Source of the DNA: Odontesthes bonariensis
Lineage: Eukaryota; Chordata; Actinopteri; Atheriniformes; Atherinopsidae
Assembly: GCF_027942865.1 (NCBI RefSeq)
Contig: NC_134519.1
Location: forward strand, 16,873,248 to 16,937,247
Direction: 5' to 3'
DNA: 64,000 nucleotides
Positions within the stretch are counted from its first letter, which is position 1. The number at the start of each line of letters is the position of its first letter. Below the pieces are notes generated by a model. That model made no database searches. It was not told the origin of the DNA and saw nothing but the letters and a program-made list of their open reading frames with translations. The position numbers and the translations under genes are program-made. Shown in pieces: positions 37,001 to 51,300 of the stretch.

Positions 37001-40000
37001 ACAATTCAGCTCAGCCCTACCCCCCACTGTTGGTGAGCGGATTGAATTTCAAATATAAAGAAGCCTCTAGTCTCATCCTACTCACCTAGATGCAATAAGA
37101 ATGAAGTTTTTGAAAATTGTGAGTCAATTCCTTAATCATCGAAAGCAGGAAGAGTAGGATTTCACACGTGATCCAGTTGTTTACGCAATTTGGAAGCAGC
37201 TCAAACTCTGGGCAGGAGTGCTCCCCTGGCACACGGCTTATGCCTGAGAGGAGGCTGGATTTCTTAAAAGGACCTTTATTAGTTTCATTGCAAAACTCAG
37301 AGGCTTATGGTTTTGGAAGTATGCCGTTTCACAGCTCCAGACTTTCCAGCAATAAGTAAGAAATACTTACACTGCAGTGGAAATCTTGGCCAATTTATAT
37401 TCAGATAACGGTGCAAATGTTGGCTGGACTTCTCTGTGCTAACTCCATGGCATTTAAAGCTCAAGCCAGTGAGAGCAAAATCCCTGAATGTGGTGGCAAA
37501 GTAACATTTCAAATCGATGCACATCTGAAATTTAAGTGTTTCAGATGACAGTGCTCATATAATCCAGCAGCGATATAATTAGTGTTTTGGACTGACATTT
37601 GCAAGTATGTTGTTAATTGTGTAATGAAGGTCAGCTAGATGATTATTTCTACGACTTATCACAAATGCTTTGCATTAGTTCTTCCTCCAACTTAAGAAAA
37701 TGCACTCTTTAAATAAAGGCTTCAGCCTTCCCTGCGGCCCTATAGTGTGTACTAGATGACTGAAATTAAATAGCTTTTTAAGATAACCTTTGAAATGACT
37801 CATGGTTGGCTGATTGAGTTGAAGCAGTCTTTTTAAGATTCATTTCAGTTGTCTAATTATTATTATCTATTTTTTTTGACAGATGAGTTGCATTTACATC
37901 ATAATTAAAAAATCAAAGGTCTCATGTCTGACAGACACAAGTGCATTATTGAATCAGTGGATTGCTTATTCAGTCACATTTGAACTTACACTATGTCTGA
38001 ACAAACTTAACAATGGCTTTTCAGAAAGATTGTTCATTCAAACATATATAATGTATATGAATCTATCGATGTTTGAATTCATTTTGAGTTTTTGAGTTCA
38101 CTTTTTATCAAAGTTACCATGTGGGTCTCAAGCAGGAGCAGCATTAGTTTGAATATTTGGCTTATTTATGCATTCTTTGTTGTCAAAGAATTTAGGCCAA
38201 TCGGTATTCAACATTTTATGTGCAAGTGATTAAGATTTCTTTTTATAATCTTTTACCAAAATTCTATTTCTGAAAAAATGTCTTTGCAGTATACCTCCTT
38301 AGTTATGACCACAAAGCACAAAATGTAAAAGGTAATTAAGTGCATTAGTATCCCGAGTAAAATACTAAGTGTGTTTAAAGCAATACAATGTAACTTCTCA
38401 AAAAGCCCACTATGGAGCTCCCCCTACAGGCTTGGAGGTAATGTACGGTTCTTCTTCTTAGGCCTTTATATTCCTTTCGGAACATAGGCCATTGATGAAG
38501 ACTTTCCACCCTCGTCTGTCTTGTGCCATTTTCTCCAGCTGTTTCCACGACAGTCCCCTCTTCTTTACATCCATCTCTGTGCTCCTTCTCCAGTTGTTCT
38601 TGGGTCTCCCTCTGCTTCTTTTGCCTTGTGGGTTCCATGTTAATGCCTGTTTGGTTATAGCTGTGTTGTTTTTTCGCAGGGTATGTCCAATCCAGTTCCA
38701 CTTCCTCCTCATGAGCTGTGCCTCTATTTTTTCCTGCTTGGTGCGTTCCCACAGGCTGGTGTTGCTGATGCAGTTGGGCCAGAAGATCCTGAGGATGCGT
38801 CTTAGGCAGTGGTTGGTGAAGGTCTGCAGCTTATTGGTGATTTGTTTGGTGGTCCTCCAGGTTTCTGATCCATATAGCAGCACTGTTTTGACGTTGGAGT
38901 TGAAGATTTTGAGCTTGGTGTTGAGTGAAATGTTTTTGGCTTTCCAGATCTTATTTAATATGTTGAATGCTGTTCTTGCCTTCCCTATTCTTGATTTCAC
39001 ATCTTCTTCTGTTCCACCATCCACTGCAATTACACTTCCTAGGTATGTGAATTTGTCTACCTCTTCTAATGGGCTGTCCCTGATGTTTATGGGACTTGTG
39101 CTTTTGTTGTTTACTCGCATTATTTTGGTTTTCCCTCCATTTATTTTGAGCCCCAGTCCTGCTGCGTTCTTTTCAAGCAGTTGGGTTTTCTCCTGCATCT
39201 GTTGGTGATTGTGTGAGAGTAGAGCAATGTCATCGGCGAAATCCAGGTCTTCTAGTTGTTCTGTCAGACTCCATTGGATGCCTGTCTTTTTATTGTGGGT
39301 TGTTTGTTTCATGATCCAGTCAATGCATAGGAGGAATAGGAAAGGAGAAAGTAAGCATCCCTGTTTCACTCCAGTGAGCACGGTGAATGTTTTCTGTGTT
39401 TGTCCCTGGTGGAGCACTTGGCACTGCATGTCCTGATATGAGCTCTTGATGATGTTTATGTATTTAGTGGGTATTCCATAGTGTGCCATTAAACTCCATA
39501 ACAGCTTACGGTCTACACTGTCAAATGCCTTTTCAAAGTCGATAAAATTGACGTAGACAGAGGTGTTCCATTCTATCGATTGTTCTATGATGATCCTGAG
39601 GGTAGCAATTTGGTCACTGCATGATCTTCCATTTCTGAAACCCGCTTGGTGTTCTCTCAGCTCATCGTCAACACCTTTTCGCAGTCTTTCTAAGATGATG
39701 CAGTTTAACACTTTTCCTGGTGTTGATAGTAGCATGATCCCCCTGTAGTTGTTGCAGTCTCTAAGGTCTCCTTTTTTTGTACGGTTACACTGTCGTAAAT
39801 ACAACACCCTTTCGCTTTCACGTTTCACGTTTGTTGACGAACCGGCGAGGAGTCAGAAGGTGCAAGCTATGTCGACCGAGATGGTAAGAGTAATCAAATG
39901 TACCTGGGAGCGTGAGAGGGGTCTATTTGTTTTTGCGGTAGGTGTGCCAGAAAGCAAGTCGAAGTACTTCCGCTCAGCTCCCGGGCCGGTCGAGCAAAGT

Positions 40001-43000
40001 TACATAGCGCAGTTTTTCCAACTCAGACCCCCGAAGGGCATAGGAGACAGGCCAATCGTAATATAAAAACTCATTCTAGCCGCACAATTTTTTTCAAGCT
40101 GTTATTTTAAGGTAGAAATGTTACATAGTATTGCTTTAAATGAAAATTTTATGTTCATCTGATCAAAACTGTATTTTTTAGATAGATGTGAACATGGTAG
40201 TCTGACAGAAGTTGTCTCAAAGCCAGACTACCAAACCCAGACGATGCAGTACCCTCAATTATACTTAGATGTGTCTAGGCGCTCTGCACATGTTCCAAAG
40301 TTCCATTCTTTTGCACTTTCTGTGAAAACAATAAAGCTTAAATGTATAATCCTACAACTGGATTCCCAATAAAGCTACTCACATAGTTTTATGCTTCTTG
40401 TGACTGAAAAGCATGCAATAAGACTGTGTGTCAACTTGTTGTTGCTTCAAGCATTTCCAGATGCAGAATCTTTCATGTTTGCATCGAGATACATCTTAGA
40501 ATCTATAAACTTCTAAACCTCTAATGATTAATAGGCTTTGGCATGATTTCATTTATTTATTTATTTTTTTTCTTTAAGGTTTATTGAACTTTAGTGCCCT
40601 TTATTTAGAGTGGGAGGGATGACATGAAGCAAAGGGACACAAGCCTGGACTCAAACCCAGGCCTCCTGTGACTTTAAGCCCCTGTACATATTATTAGATC
40701 TTTTTTAGTCATTCACTAATGATGCCACTTGACTCAGTGTATGTTGGGACTGAAGACTTGTAAAATTTAAAAGAAGGGGGTTTCATCTTATCAGCGCTCT
40801 GCTCTACATCCCAGCTTGAGACATGACACACTTGTACCTTTGACCGAATTGTCACTTAAGGAGTAATGCAGGCGACAGTTTGTGACAGGACGAAACAAAG
40901 TCTGGAATAAATAAGAAAATGTTACCAGTTCTGCTTTATCACTTGTGATTCTTTCTTTGTTTACCTTGTTCGTCTCACCGAGTTTTAGGAGTTTAATACT
41001 GGAACTATGTGGCTTTCTTTTAAATCTATCTTTTTTTTCCAACCTTACTTTCAGAGTAATTTAGCTCATTTTTATTAGCAAGGGAAAGTTGTTGGGGTAA
41101 TTCAACATACCAAGTAGTTCTTTTTTGTAGCCTTGTTTGGTGTAAAGGAATCAACAGCAATTATGCACAGGAAAAACAGGACAGTAAACCTGTTTTTCAA
41201 GGATTAGTTCTGCTTCAGTTAAACCATGGATGTACACTGGGCCACATTGCAAACCAATGGCTGAACATTGTTAAAAGAACTTACATATATGAAATCCATA
41301 GAGGTGGTCTTGTCTTTTAACGCCACTGTTTTGTGACAGATCCACAAATGTTGCTTTGTTATGTTAACAGTGACTGAACTCTTTGATTTGTATGATTCAA
41401 TGTGAGTAAACCGTTGCCTGCTGCCATAGACTCTTCCTTTTATACATGATTTCAGTCAAACGGAAACATGCTTCGAAGACCTCAGCACTGGTGACCTTGT
41501 ATTAAGTGGAAAGTGGACAGCTCATGCTGACAGGTCAGCTGCACTTCTCTCAGGAGTACACTGTCCAGTTAAGCCTGTGTCTGTTTGCGTTTTCTTCACT
41601 CACTAGAACGCCTTAGCATCTTCATCCTTGTCCATGTGCATTACCATTTTGCAATAAATCCTTAAATGCTTGTTTAATGGGGTTAAGCATACATGTTAGT
41701 ATCTCTGGCTATAATCCAGAAATGTTGCAGCATGTCGTTTCGCAGCTTTATGGAATCAGTTCTACAATAAACAACTTTTTAGAGTGAAAATGTCTGCAAG
41801 CCTTCATTCAAAAGTTATTTTTAGTTCGTCTTTTATCAAGCTGAAGGTTTCACTGAGATACCCCTTCCCCTCTTCGAGGGATTTCTTTTGTAGACCACAG
41901 CACAAGCAGTTTCACAAATAGCAAAAGAAGAGAGGCAATCTACTCATACTAGTATAATCTATAAAACATTTTACCCTCTGTCAGGGATTATTATGTAAAA
42001 CAGCATCATATTTTCCTCCAAGTCGGTTTGTGAAAGACCTTTAAAGGTATTCAGAGTGGATTGTGTAAAGGTATTTTGCAGCTCATTCCATGACCAGGCA
42101 GCATTAAAAAAAAAGAAAGAAAGCATTTTATTAAGCTTTGAGTGCACCCTGAGGACATTTAAAAGAATTCAAATAATACCTATAGTGATATAGTCCCTGT
42201 TGTGTAAAAGCTGGAGGTATAAGTAGATAGGTTACTTAGAAATGCCTTGGCAATAAACATTTTTTTTTTCCCCCCCTGTGATGGAGGAGCATCCTGAGTC
42301 ATACAAAATGCAATGAATATGTGAGCCAGCATTTGTCAGAAAACCTAATGCGGCTTGGTTTGAAGCATCTGGCTTTTTAAGTGGGGATGAAGATGAGTGC
42401 TTGCAAATCACATCACTATAGTCTAATACATATAGAAATGAGCTTTGCACAATTTTCTTTCAAGAAGGAAAGCATTATCAAGTGGAAATGAAAGCCTAGT
42501 TTCGGCCTAAGCTTTTTGCTTAGATAATCAGCATTAGCATTAAAAGCATTTCATCAATCCATCAGCTAAGGTATTTGTAAAAAAAAATGCTGTTTATGGA
42601 TACCATCTGACGTCAAAATAGTGTGCTTAGTCTCCTAAGAACGAGAATTGGTCATAGGTTTGTGATTTTGTTTTGTCCTACACTTTGTTGAAAGAAGATG
42701 TTTCAGAATCTTAGAAAGTTCAATTTCATTGCATATTTTTCATTCATGAAAATAGAAAATGAAGAAGAAAAGGTAGCAGCTAAAATAGATCCTTGCACAA
42801 CATCTTTGTTAAGGAAACATGTTTTGTTTTTCATGAGACATGCTGACTTTTTCTTGATAGATTATATTTAAACCTATTCACAATTATTTTTAAATCTCTG
42901 TAACAACCAAGATGATATAGCTGGAATATATATGACATAAACAGACATGTGATTGTACAGGGTTACACCCATTGAGTGGCAAAAATACAGCTGACTCAGT

Positions 43001-46000
43001 TACTCCAGACTGTTTTACTGGCAGGAAAACACAGAAAACCTATCTAAAATGGGGAAGAGCTGTTGCTGAGTTTTGAGAACCAAGATAGGCCATTTAGCAC
43101 GCTCTATTTAAAGTCCATGTAACTGCAATGGCTTTGCAAGCATCTAATGGGAATTTTTTCTGCAGCAATTTTCCTTTTGGTCAGCATTTTGGATGAAGGT
43201 TAGATGTTAGCTCGTTGACCGCTAAGTAAGTGTTGAGACTTAATGTTTATAGTGCTCTCCAAATATGTTTATTATGTTCTCCAATATGTTCTCAAGTATA
43301 TAATTGAAATTTGATTGACAGCTAAATTACCCCCCTAAACTGCCTTTGTAATCTTGATCCCCTGGTTCACAAGTCATTTTAGGGGGGTAATCAGAAATCA
43401 GAAAACCTTTATTGTCATTGTATTTGCAAAATGCAGCAAAAAATACATTTGGCACATCAAGTGATGCATTTTGCATAGAAACACAAAGCACGGGATAGAA
43501 ATGACGATGAATATGGCAAATAAAGTGCAATATACTGGATGAAGGGCTTTGCATAGTGTAGCGGCATGACAGCAGTATACATTATTTTACTTTAAGTTTG
43601 TTTTGTGTAATGACAGCTGTTGGGTGGAAAAAGGCTATCTTCAACATTCATTTAAAGAAGTTTGTTTGCACTGTAAAAAAAAAAAGAAAAAAAGTCTGTT
43701 ATTTTAGAGTTATTTGATTTGAGTAACATGTTTATGCATTTTGGCAGACATTTTTACATGGGAAACTTGTAACTGAAGTACTGTAAAATTTCTATTTTTA
43801 AGGAAACTTGAGTTTTATTTAGCGCAGAATGACAGAGAGGAACTTTGACTTAGGTCAGTTTCATGCTAGTTTGCGCAAAGGAGAGGGTTAAATTCAAATC
43901 CAAATAGTTAATTTGTTATTCAGCTTTGACTCAGTTTTGTCATATTTGAACTTTGTTATGGTTTTCAATGTTTATATGGCAATTGGAACTATGAGTTCTG
44001 TGAGAAACAATGACAGTCAGTCATTGTGTGTCAATGAGAGTATGGCTGGCTTTATGGCATGTCAAGAGAATTAAATTTCAGGTGATGATAGTGTTGCTGC
44101 TGTATATAAACAAAATATGTTGTTTGTTCTTGTAAGTTCTAGGTCTGATAAAGTAAGCTCATTTGCCTGTCAGTGGCACATAGAAATAAAGTAGGGCATA
44201 ATAGTATTGCAATATCATTAATAGTCCCCTCCTACAACAAGCTGGAATATTACAGTTAATTTAATTGTTGTTGCATGCTTAAACATCCTTGATTGAAAAT
44301 TAAAAAGCACAAAAATATCTACAAGATCTCAGGTGAAATTATCGTTATCTTTTAATTATGGAAAATTACTATATTTTAACAATTGCGTTATTTTATAGTA
44401 TATTTCTAGTGCCCTATATGCCTGGATATGGCCTTTTTCATATTTTCAGGGTTTAGAAAAACTGTTCGTATGAACCTTTCCACATACAGCCAGAATGTCA
44501 AGTGGGCTCTTAATCATCTTACTTTGACAAATCCCTCTTTGAAGTACACCCAAACGTCAAGGCTTTTATATGAACTCTTTGACTTGTGGATTTCCCTGGC
44601 ATAGGAATGATGTACATATGAATATCAGGAAACCTGATTTCTGACTAGATGTTAATGTCACCGGTCCCCAAGTTCTTCAGCAGGTTGCAAGGATCCCTGT
44701 CTAGATCAGCAGCCTTCAATTTAGATGATTTAACTTGTAACTCACTTTGCTTCGGCATAAAGGGATTAAACTGTAATTATTGCAGAATGGAGAACAGCAT
44801 AAATTAGCAACAGAGATAAGCTTACCATCTTAACAAGGTGAGGCAGTGAATTATTTTATCAACTAAGTAGAAGGTTCATGAATTGATCTATGCACGCATG
44901 AAGCAATTATGCCTTTAAATCATTTCTAATTCAGCAAACTTATAAGCGATTCAGCAGAGCACACAAACTGTTGGAGTAAAAAAGCAGCAGTGCAATGTAA
45001 GAATTTAGATTCAGAGTAACCTAAAAGTTTTATTTCTTTTTTTTTTCTTAAAGGTGGAGAAGCAACTTATCATTCCTGTTGAATGGTTGAAATTTTCTCA
45101 AGATTTTGCAAGGAAACATGTTTCTTTCTTAGCAAGTACAGAACAAACATGACACGAACAAGGTTTCTCTCAGTCAACCAGCTGGCTTATTACACTCAGG
45201 TGTGGAATTGGGCTGGGCCACCAGTTTGTGATGCACAGAGTCAAACATTTCAGGCAAATCAACAAATACAGCGACACTGCTATTAACCATTTAAGGATTT
45301 GACATTTCACTTGTTGCCAGTTTAGTAACTGTTATACAATATAAGCTAAAGCCTGAGATTCAGTGATCATTTCTGAATAAAGAAACTGATTAAAGTGTTC
45401 AAAATTCTTCATTTTATGTAAGTCTCCACCGTTTAATAGAGGGAGATCCATGGCTGTTATGTTGAGGATATAAGGTTGGCGGATAAGCTCAAATTAAAGA
45501 CAGAAGCAATAGGTTCCATAATTATATCTCACTTTATCTCATCTCTATCTCATCTTGGGAGGTTGAAATAGGAGTGATAGTGAGCAGTGGGGAGGGCGAG
45601 ATGGGACAGGTTCCAAATCTCATTATGCAATATGTACTGCTTTAATACTGGAATCAATGATTGAACTAAATACATTAAAGGACTGTTGAAAGTATTCACG
45701 ATTATCACACTGTCAGATATGCATATGGTTGCCTGGATACAAATACTCAGGAGAGAGGGCACATGAAGATCATACCAGAAAGTTGTTTGTTGTACAAATA
45801 TATACTAGTGGTAATAGTTTTCTAATGTAAAACTAAAACTTTTAAAATGGATGATTTGACTAACCACTTCATTGTGTCTACCCACTGCAACAATGAAAGC
45901 CTTAGCAAGGATAAATGCTGGCTCTATGCATCTAAGGAACTTATCAAAGTTATGAATATAATAAGTGAAAACAACTTAAACACACTATACTATTAGCCAG

Positions 46001-48311
46001 AAAATGGGCAAATTTACATCCTCTGCCAACTCTGCAAAGGCATGATAACACCACACTCAAAAAATGATCTACTGTACATTCACAGTCTGGAGAGTCTCTG
46101 ATGGGGAGAATGCACAGCCGATCTTTCAGCAAATATCATCTGAGTCGTACCACATCCTGTCATCCTCATGCTTGGTTCAGGTAGAGTTGGAAAGTTTGGA
46201 CAGCTCTGTTATTTATATATCCAATGATGCAATTCCTTTCCGATCTAATTATTAACTTCTGAGATTTGTCATCATTTTCAAGAGTGTCCTGGCCAAGATT
46301 GACAGCAGCTCATTGGCAATAGATACACATGACTACATATGCAACATAAGCGCAACAATGTACTCAAACTACAAAAGATTTATTAGAATACATGGACTCC
46401 TGAACCAAAATTTGCCAATGTCTCCTTCACCTCATCCTTCATAAAGCCCGTAAATCTGTCAGTTGATATGAATGTGTCTAATTTTAGAAAATTCTGCTTA
46501 TTATTCAGTGTTCAAACTGCGCTGTAAGCAATTGCAGTTTCCTCCAAATCTGTCAAAACCCACATCAGTCATCCATCATGACAGACAGTCGAAACGCCCA
46601 CCACCCCTATGCTATTCCAGATTAAGGAAACAAGTCAGTTTCAGAACCCCCGAGGGTAATTTGATGTACTTCCAGAGCTAATCAGGGTCCTCCAGATGTT
46701 CCTTTTTCATGGCAAGACAGTATTGAAAATTAGACAAATTAAATATTTCAGTTTAAAACAATGGAACCTTGTTTTGTTTGTAGGAATGCAAACAAAAATC
46801 TCCGGCTTCAATTGTCACGTGATTAAATGTATTTTGTGATTTTTGCTTGATATCCCTTATTGTCTCAAGTGGACTTTCTTCATGTTGTTTGTGCTGGAAG
46901 TCAAGCTCGGACTTATATTGCGTGTTAAATAATGTTAGCCCAGAGCAATGTGCAAAGCAAAATTTAGATATCATTTAAAGGTCACAGTTGTTTTCTGAGC
47001 AGTGGGGAGAGATGTGGTTCAAATGTGTTTAGAAAATATTACTGTCATACAAACTCATTCTAAGAAGAACTTGTGATGTCAGTATTGAATAGCCTTTCAA
47101 GCCAGTGTGTGTTTTGTCGATCGTGCATGTATGAGTGTCGAGTGATTCGTATTCTTTGCCTTTGTATTAGATTTGATTGCTTCAACATGACTTTGCCTTT
47201 TCTTTGTGATTCATGGTAGAATTGTTCTTCTGAAAAGCACTTCAATCAAAGGGACCAAGTGCACAGGTTCACACTCAGAAGCATCTGCAATAAGCAAACA
47301 GTGGAGTTCAATATCAGCAGCCAATGAAAGACACCTTGGGAAATTAAGCTGTGCCCAATTAGTCTACAATTTACAGAATTTATTGAAAAAGGCAGTTAAA
47401 ATTTGGGATGCAGACAGCATTGTTATCCTAGCTTTAGCAGTCAGCAGGACACTTTGTGCCCCTTTGGTTAACATAAGATAAGAGGGTTGCTCTCTACATG
47501 TGTCACCTTTTAATACTCTCCTCCATTTTCACTCAAATATCATACTATTTCATTTGTTCGTTTGTTTCAACTCTTAATTGTGGTGGTAATCAATGTGGAA
47601 AATATTGTACAAAGTATAACGATTAAGAACATGTTTATTTTTGATGTTTTTGAGAAAAGCTTTATACATAGATTATTCTGGTGGTTAAGTTTGTTGATAT
47701 TTAACCAAATGAACTGCACAATTATTCAAAGTAGTTTTAAAAAGCTGGTCCAAAAATAGATTAGTGTGGCTCGCATATTTGCAACACTCTAATGGAGTAA
47801 TACTGCCAGAGATATCAAAGAGATAGCTATGTCCATTTAGATGGTATGAATCATTTTCCTCTTTCTATTGTCTTGCTTTATTTATTTCCCCATCGCTCAG
47901 ATCTAATTGGACATATTAGACAGAGAACATTGTGTTTTCTATTGTTGATACAGTGTCTGCAGCACATAAAGGACTCGAGGATGATCTGCATGCCAAGAAT
48001 GCTTGATGTTGGTTGACATTCATTCAGTGTCTTAACACTTTCGCTTGGCAATGTCTAAGTATAATTTGAATTGAAAATCTGCTCGGAGGCAGCTAATTGT
48101 TATGCTTACAGTGAGACAGCATTCTGGAAAAGGTCCGGCAAACTACGTGGGTCTGCTTTTAATTTGAGGCTGAAAGAGGGAAACATTTTTAGCAGTGGTG
48201 AAGATGTTGATATAAGTGAAATCAAACAGCACAGTGGGCACTTTACCTGAACCACTAAAGACACACAACCTGGCATTCTATTTACTATCATTATTCATTC
48301 ATGAAACCTTT

Positions 48312-48362
<51 letters not shown>

Positions 48363-51300
48363 GAAACAGAGGATATTTTAAGACTTAACATGTGTTTTCT
48401 TTCTACAGTGTGTATTTTGGTGAAAGTCTTGTTTAAAAATGAATGAGTCCATTAGAATGTGTCCATGTTAATAAATATTGTAGAGGCCTAGTTTCAGCAT
48501 CCTCACCTATTTAGTGTTCTCAATTGTTGCGGGTCAGTTCTGTTTGCAGGTTTGTAATAAGATTGACTCACCGTGTAAACGCCCAATTTGTAACAATATT
48601 TGATTTATTTGTCACAGAGAAAAGAGCCTAATTGTTTTAACAACTAATACAAACCTAAATGATCGATTATGGACAGGAATGGGAACACTAAGATGATTTT
48701 TTGTTTTATCGTCAGCAATTGTCGTTAAGCAGATTACTTTCTATGTTGCCGAGCTGTGACTGAGAGCATATCACATTCAAGTAATGCTGCAATTTGTGTA
48801 GTAAAATCACTTGATCTGTTACTAAACAGACTTTTATGGAGTACAAATCCGCTTTGAAATATAGATTTTTAACTTAAAATCCTCATAATCCATGCATAAA
48901 ATTATATTTATTAAAACCTACTATCTTGCTATCGAAACCGACTGACGTGCCCGAACTCTGCTATGTATTATTAGTTGTTTTGTGATATCCACTGGTATAT
49001 GATGTGAAAGTTATGTAATTGTAGTTTTAAGCTTTTGATTGATTAAAACGTTGCATTTGCATTGCTGTACGAGAGCAGAGGCCCATACCTTGGCCATTAA
49101 ATCGCTTATATAATGGAAGAATTATCCGTTTTAATTTAATAGAACTACCCAATCACAGCTCTCTGCCTTGTATGCTGCCTTACAGAGAACACACAATGTT
49201 TCCATCTGGGACAAAAGTGCTGTTCTTCAGGCTTACAACCAGAGCAGGGTATAATTAGGAGCTAAATGCTGCTTTAAGTCAGAATGTGGTCTGCGAGCAT
49301 TTCCAAAGGACAGCCAGTCTTGTGGTTTGTGGGTTTTATCATCAAATGTAAATTGCACAGTTGAAGAGGAGTGGCACTGACTCATAGAGTTTAGAATATC
49401 CAGGAACCTCATCCGCTAAAACATTCATGTGGTGCAATATGTCAAAAGTACCATATTCATGTTTTTTCCAGATAGTGGACAGGCTGTTAAAATCTAGATT
49501 CAGTGAGGTTGTACTTTTCTAGACTCAACTATTTTGTGAAGAAAAGAAAAACATACAGGAAAGTCCAAAAGCCCTTGGGATCACACTTTGAATACATGCC
49601 AACAACAAGGAAGTGAATGTTAGCCTATGGTGCAAAGAATGGCAAATGACCAAAACAAGTACATAAAACAAACATTCAGCTATATTCCCATAACAGAGGC
49701 GCTTTACAGTGACCAAAGTAAATATTATCAGTGTATTATTTATCATCCATGTGATGAAGTGTGATCTGGAAAGGAAAATTTCACTTTACCTAAAAATCTT
49801 ATCCTCACTGATGGATCAACTAACAAGGAGAGGCATTATTGGCCCTGAAATTAGAGAGAGAAAAAAAATGGATGGTTTGTGCTTCCTGTCAAAATGCTGC
49901 CAGAGTTGTGATCAGAGGTTTTTGTGTTGACTGTCAAAACAGCAGAAAATATTGAAGTAAATTAAGTAAGACTATCTTTGTGTGTGTGTGTGTGTGTGTG
50001 TTTTCCGGAAGTTTCTGTGCAATCACATAACACATAACTTTGCTATGAGTTGTCCGATTTACAAAAACTGTATTAAACTGAAATTAAAACCTTTCAAACT
50101 ACAAATGCATAAGCTCTATGCAAAAAGCACCAAGACATAAAGTGACCCCCAGCTGGTTTGTTGGTTAGCATTTTTGACATTCATTTGACAATCTCTCTTC
50201 TTTTTTTTTTTAAACCATATTATTGCAGAGTAAGCATATAGGTGAACTAAACCATGATTGCTAAAACTGCTAAAACATCAGATTGTAGCTGGACTATTTT
50301 CTTTATTTTCATTTACCTGAAATAGTCAGTATGAAACATAATCAAGCAATATTAAAACGATGCTCAACCTGAACCTTTAGTCCACACTTTACACAATTAA
50401 TCAGCCAAAAAAAAACTATAAATAAACAATTACAGTACAGTTAATATTGTAACACCTTTCAAGTGAATCTCTAAATTTGCTGATGTAGGTGATATGCATC
50501 TGAACATATTTAGCTCGTGTTAAGTATAAGGATTGAGAGCCTGTTTAAAAACCAGCTGTCTTTGGCTCTCAGCCAATCACAGCCAGTCATTTCTGCTGAC
50601 ATTCCTCTCCAGTGCATCACCTCCATCCAAAACACGCAGTATTTGGCCTGCACCACTGTTATCTCAACATGAAAACTCTTTCACTCTTTAGCCATTCAGG
50701 ACATTTTTTTTCGCTCTTTTGAATGCAATAAAGCTTAACCAGGAGCTTAACCTCAATAATTTTATGGAGGTATTTCCATCATATTGTTTTTAGTGTTTTA
50801 TTGTTCAAGCTGTAATCTTGCCGCAAAGTAGCAAAGCTGGATATAAGCAGTCAAAACAACTTAAACTTTTCAATTTTTTGATAGATCTAACAATAATCTC
50901 AGCTAAAATCCATTGTTTCTTTTGGGTATCTGTAAGACTCAGCTACTTTAAAGAATAAAATTGTATTAGTTCTTTTTAGAGGGGTCATAGAAATGTTCTA
51001 ATCTAGACCATATGGAGCTTACGTTTTGTCGCTTACAAATACTTGCCACCGTTATGATACTTGGAAGTGGTATTATGCTCTTGCTGTTTTTTTTCCTAAT
51101 ATGCTGATATGTAACTTTTTAATTTTCTGAAAATAGTACAAATGAGGTCATCCGGCTTCTCTGTGAATCTCCACTCAGTGTTGACTCATTGTATACAGAA
51201 CAATGTGGTTTTTGTGGCGCATTTTAACTTTTTGTATTCTCAAGTTTTTGTTTGGTCCTTTCAAATGAAAGTCTACCACACTCAGCTTCAGCATTTGACT

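Larger units (their letters stand above)
38379..40135. mobile_element. TTAA-flanked MITE split by a LINE
   Basis: Ends AGCAATACAATGTAAC and GTTACATAGTATTGCT are inverted repeats flanked by TTAA (38375-38378, 40136-40139). Near the left end it contains GGAGCTCCCCCTACAG. The element is interrupted between 38450 and 39787 by a LINE with a 9-bp target duplication. Removing the LINE and one duplication leaves about 421 bp, close to the 432-bp relative at 32337-32768. Confidence 0.78.

Noticed and set aside
38492..39208. 238-codon plus-strand open frame
   Set aside because: It lies opposite the LINE reverse transcriptase frame on the minus strand and has no protein resemblance, so it is an antisense shadow.
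45550..46690. Possible decayed coding region on the minus strand
   Set aside because: Pieces such as [12 protein letters not shown] look protein-like, but frames are short, interrupted and match no family I know. A degraded LINE is possible but cannot be supported.
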